Source: Gelidibacter pelagius
Lineage (GTDB): Bacteria > Bacteroidota > Bacteroidia > Flavobacteriales > Flavobacteriaceae
Direction of reading: 5' to 3'
NCBI RefSeq assembly: GCF_017581925.1
Contig: NZ_JAGEVG010000024.1
Span: 1-55,671 of the forward strand
DNA: 55,671 nt
Part shown: one piece after another, positions 46,624 to 55,138 of the stretch
Position numbering within the stretch: position 1 is the stretch's first letter
Layout: each line of letters begins with the position of its first letter
Program-made: the position numbers and the translations under genes
The notes under the pieces: model-generated
Seen by the model: the letters and a program-made list of their open reading frames with translations, nothing else
Databases searched by the model: none
What the model was told of the DNA's origin: nothing

Positions 46624-47708
46624 TCCTTCGTCTTTGCTATTTTAATTATTTTTGATAGGTTATTTAAATGATGTGACATTGTATAATTATTTTCAATTCT
46701 CTCTTTCCCTCTCATACCCATAATTTGCGATTCTTGTGGGTTTTCAAGTACCCACAACAAATGTTTGGTCATAGCTATTATATCCCTTTCCTGACTTAAC
46801 AAGCCTGTTTCTTCATGTAGTATAACATCTGGAATACCCGCATGAATCGTACTTATTACAGGTAATCCTGCGGCGCTTGCTTCTAAAATAGATACAGGAG
46901 TACCTTCCATATCACCATCTTGTGCTTCAATAGAATGTTGCACGTAGGCTAATGATTCTGCTAAATAGTCTTGATATTCATTGGGTGTAATCCTACCAGG
47001 AAATTTCACTTTTTTGGAAATACCTAATGCTTCCACTAAATCCTTACAACTATCCAACAGAACCCCATCCCCTGCATATATCAATACAACATCATTATGG
47101 ATTTTTAACACATCATTAAAGGCTAAGATAGTTAAATGAGGTGCTTTTTTATCGACAAAACGACCAATGCTGATAAACTGTTTTTGGCTGTATTTTGGCA
47201 ATAAACTTAAATAATTATTTGCTGGACCATAAACATTATACGCTATTTTGTTTTCTGGACATCCAATAGCAATTAATCGCTTGGTCATTTCCTTACTTAC
47301 AGAAACAATTGTTAATCGTTCATAAGAAAACAGCTTTTTGTAATTTTCATAGTGTTCCAAAACTGATTTCCTAACTGCATCATGACCATGAAAGTGAACG
47401 ACCAAAGGTAAATTTAAAATTTTACATGCTTTCAAAACTTCTTCACCCATCATTCCATATTGAGCAAAAATCAATTGAATGTTTTTTAAGTGTAAATCTT
47501 CCACAAAACGATTCAGATTAGATTTCTTTTTTATTAAACCCAACTTCCGAAACCCCAAGAATAATATGCTTGGTTTGGTTGCTTCAATATTAAATGGTAT
47601 TTTTCTACCCCAATAATGCAGCATTTTAAAAGGCAAACCATCAACTTGAGCTTTAATGAATGTTTCACAATCTTCGTATGGTTTATTCGTAATAAAAGCA
47701 ATCTTCAT
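46620..47708 (-). CDS. GT4-family glycosyltransferase
   Basis: About 362 aa from ATG 47708; a TTG lies two codons upstream. Donor half: FISIGRFVDKKAPHLTILAF and MEGTPVSILEASAAGLPVIS, then HAGIPDVILHEETGLL. It lies between a methyltransferase gene (10 bases upstream) and a GT2 gene (four-base overlap). Confidence 0.9.
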   Translation of the reverse strand: MKIAFITNKPYEDCETFIKAQVDGLPFKMLHYWGRKIPFNIEATKPSILFLGFRKLGLIKKKSNLNRFVEDLHLKNIQLIFAQYGMMGEEVLKACKILNLPLVVHFHGHDAVRKSVLEHYENYKKLFSYERLTIVSVSKEMTKRLIAIGCPENKIAYNVYGPANNYLSLLPKYSQKQFISIGRFVDKKAPHLTILAFNDVLKIHNDVVLIYAGDGVLLDSCKDLVEALGISKKVKFPGRITPNEYQDYLAESLAYVQHSIEAQDGDMEGTPVSILEASAAGLPVISTIHAGIPDVILHEETGLLSQERDIIAMTKHLLWVLENPQESQIMGMRGKERIENNYTMSHHLNNLSKIIKIAKTKE

Positions 47709-47717
47709 TTTCAAGAT

Positions 47718-48419
47718 TTATTTTCTGACAATTCCATATAAGCCAGTAATCATCTGTCCGTTTTTAAACTGAACAGATTTAGGGTTATCCAATTTGATTA
47801 AATACTTTATTATTGGCTTTAGTGATTTTGATAAAAACTTTCTTTTTCTCTTAGACATGGGGCTTCGTCGCACCCACAAACCCAACATTTGAGCCATAGA
47901 TGCATGCCAGCCTCCTGTAGCCTTTATATTGATATCTCTAAATCCGCTATTCTTCAAATGACGTTTTAAAGAAAATGGCGTATAACGATATTCGTCATGT
48001 GGAACCTCATGTAAATTCCACAAAAATGGAACCGTAAAAAAGAAAACACCACCTGGTTTTAAAATGCGATATACTTCTTTTAAAACTATTTCAGGTTGTG
48101 GACAATGTTCCAATACCTCAGTGCCAAAAGCACAATCAAAACTGGCATCTTCAAAAGGCATCATGATACCATCCCAAAAAAAATCAGGTTTCACATTCTT
48201 GTCATAAATTATTGCCGTTTCAATATCTAAACCTGAATAACTTGAAACTGTAGAATTTTCTAATATATAATTTTTATAAGGCATTTTACCACAACCAACA
48301 TCTAATAATTCACCATTAAAATTGATAAGAACTTCTTTAAGTGCATTAAATATTGCATTCCTGATAATATACTTATCGAGATTTTTTACATTTAATTTTA
48401 TGTCAATAAAATCTTTCAT
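47718..48419 (-). CDS. SAM-dependent methyltransferase
   Basis: A 233-aa class I methyltransferase. Motif I LLDVGCGKMPY is at 38-48, the acidic loop SGLDIETA near 82-89, and FDCAFGTEVLEHCPQP near 109-124. The family (Methyltransf_11) methylates small molecules, here probably a sugar or the chain end. Start overlaps the preceding stop as TAATG. Confidence 0.87.
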   Translation of the reverse strand: MKDFIDIKLNVKNLDKYIIRNAIFNALKEVLINFNGELLDVGCGKMPYKNYILENSTVSSYSGLDIETAIIYDKNVKPDFFWDGIMMPFEDASFDCAFGTEVLEHCPQPEIVLKEVYRILKPGGVFFFTVPFLWNLHEVPHDEYRYTPFSLKRHLKNSGFRDINIKATGGWHASMAQMLGLWVRRSPMSKRKRKFLSKSLKPIIKYLIKLDNPKSVQFKNGQMITGLYGIVRK

Positions 48420-49324
48420 TAAGACAATTTTCTAAATACCACTAAAATATTTCTCCCATCAATAAAATGACACAATATCTTTTTTAAAAATTTAGGTGAA
48501 ATCCCATTGATCATTTTTAAAAACCCAGCATAAATTGGATTAGAATTCTTAATATATGTTTTTAAAAATTGAGAATAGGTTTTTTCCAATGGTTCGTAAC
48601 TTACAGACTCCAATTTAACTTCAAAAAGACTTTCTAAGGATTTCAATGATTTCTTGTTCCATAATCCAGCATGATGTGGTGGAAAGTTAAGTGTATGATA
48701 TTTATCTTTAACGAACAAATAAGGGTTGTTATTAGGAACCCCAATAATTAGCTTTCCATTTGTTTTTATTGTTTTCAAAGAGTCGTTGATAAAATCATGA
48801 ACATTCGTTACATGTTCTAAAACCTGAAAGTAACAGACCACATCAAATTGTTCTGGATGATTCTTTGAAAACTTATCTATAAGCATACTATGTATTTTCA
48901 ACCCTTCCTTTTTGCAAATATTAATTGCCTCTGGATTGAGCTCAATACCTTCCGCTTCTATTCCTCTATCTTTTAATAGCTTCAAAAAAACTCCAAAACC
49001 AGAGCCTATTTCCAAAACTTTTTCATTCTTTTTAATAGTCGGTAATATTTCAAGATGCTCCCAACGGGTTGAATAATAATTTTCTCGATTTAATGATAAA
49101 TCTTTGTAAAAAGTTGCATCACCTATAACTGAAAATGGATAATAATATCTGTAACCTGTTTTACGACATCGTAACAATTCTATTTCTTTCGTTCCATTAA
49201 ATAATCTTGCTACGTCAATTCCCATGGAGTTGTAAGCATCAAGAATCAGCCTAGTTTTAAATGTTTCAATTTTATCAACTAAACCATCTTTATATAGAGG
49301 GTTACTATACCTTGTTTTCATCAT
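48419..49324 (-). CDS. SAM-dependent methyltransferase
   Basis: A 301-aa class I methyltransferase with VLEIGSGFGVFLKLLKDRGI (103-122), the ribose-binding acid in EGIELNPEA, and VVCYFQVLEHVTNVHDF. It follows wzt with a 20-base overlap. A methyltransferase next to Wzt often modifies the chain end that the Wzt C-terminal domain recognises; that role is inferred. Confidence 0.87.
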   Translation of the reverse strand: MMKTRYSNPLYKDGLVDKIETFKTRLILDAYNSMGIDVARLFNGTKEIELLRCRKTGYRYYYPFSVIGDATFYKDLSLNRENYYSTRWEHLEILPTIKKNEKVLEIGSGFGVFLKLLKDRGIEAEGIELNPEAINICKKEGLKIHSMLIDKFSKNHPEQFDVVCYFQVLEHVTNVHDFINDSLKTIKTNGKLIIGVPNNNPYLFVKDKYHTLNFPPHHAGLWNKKSLKSLESLFEVKLESVSYEPLEKTYSQFLKTYIKNSNPIYAGFLKMINGISPKFLKKILCHFIDGRNILVVFRKLS

Positions 49325-50579
49325 TTATAGAAATAAACCATTCTGTATCATTCTCCTTATATACTGCCGATCCTTTCTGCCAATAGTAAGGTCTTTTATC
49401 ACTGTTAATAATTTCAAAATGACAAACTTCAAATAACCTATCAAAGGCTTTCTTGCTAAAATTATCTGCAAAAAAAACATTTAATCTATACTCGCCTTCA
49501 TATAGTTTTAAGCCTCTTATAACAGAAGTTAATCTATAAATACCTTTTTCTTCTCCAAATGCTTCCTCAGTATTTAAAATAAGTTCATGGATGATAGGCA
49601 GGTTGTCATTATTTATTATTTGGTAAGAAACGGCCGGTGCCTGAATCTCTTCTGCACAATTAATTATAATTTCAACTTGTAAGTCTTCCTTGAATTCATG
49701 AAAACCTTTTTTACTGGTAATTACTTTTACACTTTTTACGTAATTCTCATTATTTCCTATTTTTTTTGAAATATAGCGTTTTGATCTTTCTTTAGTTTGA
49801 TTTAAATAAAAATCAACAGCTTCATCCGTTTCTCCTTCAAAAACGGTTTTTCCATGCTCCAAAACAATAGCACGGGTACACAAACTCTTCACCGCCGCCA
49901 TATTATGGCTTACAAACAATACCGTCCGTCCGTCGCCTTTACTAATGTCCTGCATTTTCCCAATCGCCCTTTTCTGAAACTCCGCATCCCCAACCGCAAG
50001 CACCTCATCAATCACCAAAATATCAGGTTCTAAATGCGCCGCTACGGCAAATGCCAAACGCACCCGCATCCCGCTACTGTAACGTTTTACCGGGGTATCA
50101 ATATAACGCTCACACCCAGAAAATTCAATAATCTCTTCCTCCTTGGCTTTTATTTCAGCTTTGCTCATGCCTAAAATAGCCCCGTTTAAATAAATGTTTT
50201 CTCGTCCTGTCAATTCAGGGTGAAAACCCGTACCAACCTCCAATAATGAGGCGATCCGGCCTTTAGTCTTGATCTCGCCCGTAGTCGGTCCTGTTACACG
50301 CGACAAGATTTTAAGTAAAGTAGATTTACCGGCACCATTTTTTCCAATAATCCCCAGTACTTCGCCACGTTTCACCTCAAAATTAATATCCCGTAACGCC
50401 CACACATAATCACTATCAGCCTTCGTACTGCGGTCATTTACCGATCCAATCTTTAAAAATGGATCCTCCTTCCCACGAATGCCAGCCCACCATCGGTTCA
50501 AATCATGACTGATAGTACCCGTACCCACGAGCCCGAGGCGGTATTGTTTGCTGATATTTTCGGCTTTTAAAATGATCAT
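49305..50579 (-). CDS. wzt: O-antigen ABC exporter ATP-binding protein with carbohydrate-binding domain
   Basis: A 424-aa protein. The nucleotide-binding domain (about 1-255) has Walker A GKNGAGKST (79-87), signature YSSGMRVRLAF (167-177) and Walker B ILVIDE (187-192). A C-terminal beta-rich domain (about 270-420) corresponds to the Wzt glycan-recognition domain of ABC-dependent O-antigen systems. The membrane partner wzm is at 52257-53120, but an IS3-type element now separates them. Confidence 0.92.
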   Translation of the reverse strand: MIILKAENISKQYRLGLVGTGTISHDLNRWWAGIRGKEDPFLKIGSVNDRSTKADSDYVWALRDINFEVKRGEVLGIIGKNGAGKSTLLKILSRVTGPTTGEIKTKGRIASLLEVGTGFHPELTGRENIYLNGAILGMSKAEIKAKEEEIIEFSGCERYIDTPVKRYSSGMRVRLAFAVAAHLEPDILVIDEVLAVGDAEFQKRAIGKMQDISKGDGRTVLFVSHNMAAVKSLCTRAIVLEHGKTVFEGETDEAVDFYLNQTKERSKRYISKKIGNNENYVKSVKVITSKKGFHEFKEDLQVEIIINCAEEIQAPAVSYQIINNDNLPIIHELILNTEEAFGEEKGIYRLTSVIRGLKLYEGEYRLNVFFADNFSKKAFDRLFEVCHFEIINSDKRPYYWQKGSAVYKENDTEWFISINDENKV

Positions 50580-50911
50580 TAAAATATTACTTATTCTTTA
50601 TTTTTTATTTATTGTTTGGTCGTCATTGCGAGCTTCTTAATTATGCCGTCATTGCGAACGATGTGAAGCAAATGCAGAGCATTCACTAACACCCCTTTAT
50701 CAAAACTAAAAGACGTTAGTAATCTTTGGGTTTTAGCTAACCAATTATGAGATTGCCGCGTCGTTCCTTCGTCACTCCTCGCAATGACGCTAGGTGGAGA
50801 GGCTTCTCAATGACATCTCGTTATTCTTTGTTTTGGCTTCTCTGTCCTGGCTCCTGATTCTTGAATCGTTGATCTATTTTCTATCCTCTACCGACTCTAA
50901 TTGTACTTCCC
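50580..50911. repeat. Gap with CGTCATTGCGAG inverted-repeat element
   Basis: CGTCATTGCGAG (50621-50632) and CTCGCAATGACG (50778-50789) are perfect inverted arms about 145 bases apart. A further internal CGTCATTGCGAACG lies near 50647 and GCCGCGTCGTTCCTTCGTCA near 50755. This resembles a non-autonomous mobile element seen in many bacterial genomes. TCCTGGCTCCTGATTCTTG (about 50851) links to the repeat at 1-132. Confidence 0.65.
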
Positions 50912-50932
50912 TGAATAGAGTTGACCGTTTTT

Positions 50933-51769
50933 TTAGTTATTTATTTCATTGTTAAAAATAGTTATTATTGGTCTATCTTCAGGTTTCAAGGTCAACCAAT
51001 ATTCCTCAAAATTGTTTGGGCTCATTTTTGGTAAATTTTTATGTGTTCTTTTTTCATTGTAATTTTTTACAGCTTTTGCTACACATTCTTTTAACTGAAC
51101 GGATGTTTCAGGTTTCCAATAATCTAGATACTCTTCCTTTATAGTTCTATTGATACGTTCCGCATATGCATTGTCCAATCCACTTAAGGACATACTTATC
51201 TTGGTTCCATTGCTTACCAATAAATCTATATACTTATGATAAGTGTATTGGCTTCCTCTGTCCGAATTATGAATCTCAGGTGCATTATTTTCCTTTAGTG
51301 CCATTTTAAGAGCTTCTAAATTGGCTTGAGCCCGCATGTTATCCGATACTATAAATCCAACAATCTTTTTTGTATAAACATCTATTATGAACACAGCGTA
51401 ATAGTGTTTGCCATTGAGTGGCAAATAGGTTATATCCGATTGCCATAATACGTTTGGTGCGTTTATTCTTAAGCCTTTTATTAGATTGGGATAAAACTTC
51501 TTGCCTGCTATTGTTGTACGTTTATAATTCTTCTTCCTTTTTATCCTGTAACCGAGATCCATCATGGTTTCTATAAACCGATCTCTACCTATAAAATCCG
51601 GATCTAATATATCGTACATCTTTTCAACTCCACAACCAGGATGGTCCTCCCGAAGATCATCCGCCTCTAAAATTAATTGAGACACTCGGCCATCGAAAAC
51701 GGCCTGTCGCCGTGCATACTGACTGACAGCTTGTTTACTTATGCCTATGGTTTGATAAAGCTGGTTCAT
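50933..51769 (-). CDS. IS3-family transposase OrfB (DDE)
   Basis: A 278-aa integrase-core transposase with an HTH_21-like N-terminal part (HPGCGVEKMYDIL) and catalytic residues in WQSDITYLPL, EIHNSDRGSQYTY and AYAERINRTIKEEYLDYW, matching the D-D-35-E order. The frame joins orfA by a -1 shift at AAAAAA: the -1 reading continues ATA AGC TTT AGT into the ATG at 51769. It looks intact. Confidence 0.93.
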   Translation of the reverse strand: MNQLYQTIGISKQAVSQYARRQAVFDGRVSQLILEADDLREDHPGCGVEKMYDILDPDFIGRDRFIETMMDLGYRIKRKKNYKRTTIAGKKFYPNLIKGLRINAPNVLWQSDITYLPLNGKHYYAVFIIDVYTKKIVGFIVSDNMRAQANLEALKMALKENNAPEIHNSDRGSQYTYHKYIDLLVSNGTKISMSLSGLDNAYAERINRTIKEEYLDYWKPETSVQLKECVAKAVKNYNEKRTHKNLPKMSPNNFEEYWLTLKPEDRPIITIFNNEINN

Positions 51770-51777
51770 ACTAAAGC

Positions 51778-52176
51778 TTATTTTTTCTTTATGTGTCCTG
51801 AACCAGTTGATTGTGGAGTGCCGAAGTTTTTTTTGATATCTATATTTAAATCGTCCTTTGCGATATCAATCATCTTCTCCAAATAATCTATCTTGATCTG
51901 TTTGCGCCCAACTATGGCTTCAAGCTCTTTTATTCGAGCTTGTTGTTCTTTCATCTTTTGGGTGCTACTGTTTTTCATCTCTACAATTCTTGAACCTTTT
52001 TCATTAAAGGTAGAAAATTTATGAATCCATTTGTAAATCGATACATTACTTATATTATGTAATTTCTCTAACTGAGTTACACTGAATTCTCCCGATTCAA
52101 AGTCTTTTACAATTTGTAGTTTAAATTCATCCGAATAAATGCGTTGCTTTTTCAATAGTTTAATGTTTGCTTTCAT
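51778..52176 (-). CDS. IS3-family transposase OrfA
   Basis: A 132-aa protein with an N-terminal helix-turn-helix (RRIYSDEFK-type start, then VTQLEKLHNISNVSIYKWIH) and a C-terminal leucine-zipper-like coiled coil (about 75-110). It ends in AAG AAA AAA TAA, which provides the slippery run for frameshifting into orfB. Confidence 0.9.
   Translation of the reverse strand: MKANIKLLKKQRIYSDEFKLQIVKDFESGEFSVTQLEKLHNISNVSIYKWIHKFSTFNEKGSRIVEMKNSSTQKMKEQQARIKELEAIVGRKQIKIDYLEKMIDIAKDDLNIDIKKNFGTPQSTGSGHIKKK
51783..51792 (-). promoter_or_regulatory. Likely programmed -1 frameshift site of the IS
   Basis: Near the end of orfA the codons AAA AAA precede TAA. A -1 slip reads on into the orfB frame without an intervening stop. 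This is the usual IS3-family way to make the OrfAB transposase. Confidence 0.55.
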
Positions 52177-52227
52177 AAGTTTACACTTTGTTTAAAGTGG
52201 TCAACCTATACTAGAGACATACAAATT

Positions 52228-52260
52228 TCTACTCACTAATCCCTAATGCCTAATGCCTAA
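52228..52260. repeat. Short tandem repeat at the wzm stop codon
   Basis: On the minus strand the wzm stop is TAG, followed by GCATTAGGCATTAGGGATTAG, written here in two overlapping short units. The repeat unit itself contains the stop codon. A similar word, ATTAGGGAAATGGCATTAGG, lies at 18608-18627. Confidence 0.55.
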
Positions 52261-53120
52261 ACTGTATCAATAAACGTCTTCTCCGTTTTATTAAAAATAA
52301 TAATTCCCACTAAAAATAACACAATACTAATAGCTAATGTATATAAAAAACCAAACCAAGTAAAGGTACCCGTATTGAGTAGCATATATCTGAACCCTTC
52401 AATAATTTGTGTCAGTGGATTGTATTCCACGAAATTTGCAACCCATTCCGGAAATTTTTTTCGTGCCTCCGACAACGGATAAGGCACCGCCGACATATAC
52501 ATCAATAAACTCACACCAAACCCGATCACTACGGTCATATCTCGATATTTGGTGGTCATGGATGACAGAATCATGCCCAGTCCCAATCCAAGCATGGCCA
52601 TCATTAAAATATAAATTGGAAATAATAACAAATTCATATTCACTGATAGGATACTGCCTGTACTTAAATAAAAGATATAAAAACCTGCAAAGATACCCAG
52701 CTGTATAAAAAACTTCAACAAATTGGAAATGGTTACCGACATGGGCATAATGACCCTAGGAAAATATACCTTCCCGAATATATTCTCGTTCTTTTTAAAG
52801 GTGTCACTAGTTCCGGTCAAACAATTATTAAAATAGTTCCAAGCCGTGATACCGGCAAGGTTAAACAAAAATGGAGGAATACCTCCGGTACTGATATTCC
52901 CAAGATTATTAAAAATCAAGGTAAATATAACCGAAGTAAACAAGGGCTGAATCACATACCACAACGGCCCCAAAATGGTTTGCTTATACACCGTTACAAT
53001 ATCACGCTTTACAAATAACATCAGTAAATCACGATAACGCCAGATCTCTTTAAAATTGAGATCGATCAGTTTGTTTTTGGAAGAGATGGTGTATAACCAG
53101 TCGTCGTCTTTTGTATTCAA
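52257..53120 (-). CDS. wzm: O-antigen ABC exporter membrane protein
   Basis: A 287-aa ABC-2 type permease with six hydrophobic segments. Characteristic words are LMLFVKRDIVTVYKQTILGP, LWYVIQPLFTSVIFTLIF and EYNPLTQIIEGFRYMLL. With Wzt it exports lipid-linked O-antigen across the inner membrane. The start appears to be TTG (53120); the N-terminus NTKDDDWLYTISSKNKLIDL is typical of the family. First gene of the minus-strand glycan locus. Confidence 0.92.
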   Translation of the reverse strand: MNTKDDDWLYTISSKNKLIDLNFKEIWRYRDLLMLFVKRDIVTVYKQTILGPLWYVIQPLFTSVIFTLIFNNLGNISTGGIPPFLFNLAGITAWNYFNNCLTGTSDTFKKNENIFGKVYFPRVIMPMSVTISNLLKFFIQLGIFAGFYIFYLSTGSILSVNMNLLLFPIYILMMAMLGLGLGMILSSMTTKYRDMTVVIGFGVSLLMYMSAVPYPLSEARKKFPEWVANFVEYNPLTQIIEGFRYMLLNTGTFTWFGFLYTLAISIVLFLVGIIIFNKTEKTFIDTV

Positions 53121-53316
53121 TGATATAGCAGTTTTTGAATGGGTCTAATATAGTAATTCTGATGAGAAACATGGAAGCAGAAGAGCGAATTTATGGGGAC
53201 GTCGTAGAAACATTAAGTTTTTAATATATTTTTTGCCATGTATACAATCTTTCTTCTGAAGTATATAGTCTCCGTTATTAGTAGTCACCCCCATCCCTAT
53301 CTTGAAAAATAATCAA

Positions 53317-53324
53317 CAAACATA
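53317..53324 (-). promoter_or_regulatory. Possible promoter box for wzm and the glycan locus
   Basis: On the minus strand TATGTTTG fits TANNTTTG and lies about 200 bases before wzm. No -33 TTG is found at the right distance, so this is tentative. Confidence 0.3.
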
Positions 53325-53360
53325 TATGGCATATAGAATATTTTACTATATTTATTTACA

Positions 53361-53580
53361 TTAGTGTCCGATTAAAAATTGTAAAAAGTTGATGAGGCTT
53401 GTAAATGTAAGAGATTCAAGAAGTATTTAAAGAACGACCTTGCTTTATTGGAAATGATTTTAAAGAGTAAGAGAGGATAGTTTTGTTTTATAGGCACTCT
53501 GTTTATTAGTTATTTACAATCAAGTCTTTATTCTTGATTCTAACAGCGAAGCGGTCTTGATTCTTTATCGGACAACAATG
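53361..53580. mobile_element. MITE-like element or IS remnant with inverted ends
   Basis: TTAGTGTCCGATTAAAAAT (53361-53379) and the reverse complement of the segment at 53560-53579 share GTCCGAT and flanking bases, forming imperfect inverted ends about 220 bases apart. The interior has no long frame and includes the CAGCGAAGCGGTCTTGATTC repeat word. It is probably a deletion derivative of an insertion sequence. Confidence 0.45.
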
Positions 53581-53656
53581 ATTTATTTAGTATTCATCAA
53601 CCTATATTGATATAAACTACTTACGATAGCATTGATTGAACTAATTCACAAATATT

Positions 53657-53808
53657 GCTTAGAATTTCGTCTTAGAAAACTGGTAATTTATTAAGAAGCG
53701 AGATGATAAGTAAGATGCCCACGTCTCTTGACGTGGGCTTATTTTTTAGCGGTAGCATCGCATCACAATTTCTTAGTGGCGTTTAAGCTGAGTTCCACAC
53801 TCTTTTTG
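53657..53808 (+). ncRNA. Structured element, copy 1 (candidate non-coding RNA)
   Basis: The outer stem pairs GCTTAGA (53657-53663) with TTTAAGC (53782-53788). The apical stem pairs GCCCACGTC (53717-53725) with GACGTGGGC (53730-53738) around loop TCTT. Intermediate helices include TTAAGAA/TTCTTAG or CGTC...GAAA/TTTC...GGCG alternatives. AAGCTGAGTTCCAC follows the outer stem, then CTCTTTTT. The sequence words AAAACTGGTAATTT, GATGATAAGTAAGATG and AAGCTGAGTTCCAC are shared with copy 2 while arm sequences differ. No coding frame explains it. Strand is inferred from copy 2's promoter and the T runs. Confidence 0.6.
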
Positions 53809-53889
53809 CTTTAAGAAATTATTCTTTCCTGATTCATTAACTTCGACCATTTAAAAGTCTAAACTGAAACCGCGTCTGTTAACTAAAAA

Positions 53890-53921
53890 CCCCTCTCAGG
53901 GTTTTTAAACCCTGAGAGGGG
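53890..53921 (-). terminator. Long perfect hairpin, terminator on the minus strand
   Basis: CCCCTCTCAGGGTTT (53890-53904) and AAACCCTGAGAGGGG (53907-53921) form a 15-bp stem with a two-base centre. On the minus strand it is followed by TTTTTAG. It would protect the glycan locus from transcripts coming from the right. The sequence also resembles a widespread dispersed palindrome in flavobacteria. Confidence 0.6.
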
Positions 53922-54187
53922 TGGCTAAGCTTCATTTGATTTAAACCTGGTAATTTTGATGAGGGATTTAATACCAAACAAATTCCCCACAGATGGTTTA
54001 CAATGACAAATACACCAAAGCTGGTAGTGGAAAACACCAGCAGCGACGTAAATTGATTCTTCTTTGCCTATTTTGAAAAAATTTATTATTTTCAAACCTT
54101 AAAGGTTTCATTTTCAGAACAATGTTTTTACCAACGGTTATCATAAACTATTTCATGGCTCCCAACCTCCCTTAAACACAAATTGAT
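53922..54187. other. Non-coding stretch before the 96-aa gene
   Basis: AT-rich, with a small hairpin AAACCT-TAA-AGGTTT at 54094-54108. No clear TANNTTTG box is seen before the gene at 54188. Confidence 0.4.
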
Positions 54188-54478
54188 ATGAAAACAACAA
54201 CACCGACGAAACTTATAAATCTAATTTTTGATATCTTTTATGAAGAAGAAGTTTTGAAGATTAATATTTTATATCATAGGGTTTGTGACGAACTAACCAA
54301 AATTGAATTTGTGGGAAATGAAGATCAACCATTTTATGATTTAGTTTATCATGGCATGACAAAAAAGGTTATAGAACTTTTTATATTATCGGATTACTGC
54401 CCCATAAAGAGAGATTCTCTACTAATACTTATGGAATTATTATACGATACGAAAATAAAAATAGATAACTCAATTTGA
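54188..54478 (+). CDS. Orphan hypothetical protein, 96 aa
   Basis: A 96-aa, acidic, mainly helical protein without signal peptide or membrane segment. Visible words: LINLIFDIFYEEEVLKINIL and YDLVYHGMTKKVIELFILSD. No family is recognised. A strong plus-strand terminator follows at once, which supports a real transcription unit. It lies between the two structured-element copies and faces the HTH gene. Confidence 0.6.
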   Translation: MKTTTPTKLINLIFDIFYEEEVLKINILYHRVCDELTKIEFVGNEDQPFYDLVYHGMTKKVIELFILSDYCPIKRDSLLILMELLYDTKIKIDNSI

Positions 54479-54487
54479 AGTTTAGCC

Positions 54488-54515
54488 ATTGTTGGTGTGT
54501 TTCACCAACAATTTT
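54488..54515 (+). terminator. Intrinsic terminator of the 96-aa gene
   Basis: ATTGTTGGTG (54488-54497) pairs perfectly with CACCAACAAT (54503-54512) around TGTTT, followed by TTT. It starts 10 bases after the stop codon. Confidence 0.8.
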
Positions 54516-54604
54516 CAAATTGATAGAACAAAATTTAACCAATAGAAGAGACTCAATTGATAAAAGAATAATTTTACCATAGCTTGTCAAAACCGTAAAA
54601 TCTC

Positions 54605-55099
54605 TTAATTCCACTCTAACAGTCCTTGAATATTCGTGCTTAAGGTATCCGCAACCCTAGTTAAAATTGCGATACTCAAATTTGATTTTGCATTTTCTAT
54701 TTTACTGAGATTAGAACTGTCAATATTAGAAAGAACTTCTAAGTCAAGCAGCAATTCATCCTTTTCTTTTCTTACTAATTTAATATTAGTAGCAATATTT
54801 TTCAATACTAGAGAATAATAACTATTAACATCAACATTTTCAAGTTTAATTATATCATTTAGATTATCTTGGAAAAAGATAGTTATATCAACGTTAAGGA
54901 TAATGGCAACTTTGCAAAGATTATAAATAGTAATATTTGGATTATTTAGATAGTAATACCCTATTGTACTTTTCTTTTTCTCAGGGAAGAAAATTTTACC
55001 AAATTCATACGGAGTGATTCCTTTAACAGCTAAAATATTTTGAAAGTTTTTGCTAAACTTCTTTCTATTTCTAATTTCGTTATTGTCCTTGTTTATCAT
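54605..55099 (-). CDS. Protein with two tandem XRE-type helix-turn-helix domains
   Basis: A 164-aa DNA-binding-type protein from ATG 55099; a TTG eight codons upstream is less likely. The first half (KNFQNILAVKGITPYEFGKI to NLCKVAIILNVDITIFF) and the second half (NIKLVRKEKDELLLDLEVLS to ILTRVADTLSTNIQGLLEW) each have the five-helix Cro/CI pattern. The second retains the SNLSKIENAK recognition-like segment. Such small regulators control mobile elements or toxin-antitoxin genes. A palindrome at 55127-55138 lies just upstream and could be its own operator. Confidence 0.75.
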   Translation of the reverse strand: MINKDNNEIRNRKKFSKNFQNILAVKGITPYEFGKIFFPEKKKSTIGYYYLNNPNITIYNLCKVAIILNVDITIFFQDNLNDIIKLENVDVNSYYSLVLKNIATNIKLVRKEKDELLLDLEVLSNIDSSNLSKIENAKSNLSIAILTRVADTLSTNIQGLLEWN

Positions 55100-55126
55100 A
55101 TTAATTATATGTGTTCGGAACAATTT

Positions 55127-55138
55127 GCACAGATGTGC
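55127..55138. promoter_or_regulatory. Palindrome upstream of the tandem-HTH gene
   Basis: GCACA-GA-TGTGC is an inverted repeat 28-40 bases before the ATG at 55099. It is a candidate autoregulatory operator. Confidence 0.4.

Larger units (their letters stand above)
50912..52212 (-). mobile_element. IS3-family insertion sequence (about 1.3 kb)
   Basis: Two consecutive frames, orfA (52176 to 51778) and orfB (51769 to 50933), encode a helix-turn-helix protein and a DDE integrase-type transposase. The outer ends share GTTGACC in inverted orientation (about 50920-50926 and 52198-52205), with weaker similarity further out. Exact ends and target duplication are not resolved. It splits wzm from wzt. 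Confidence 0.85.
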
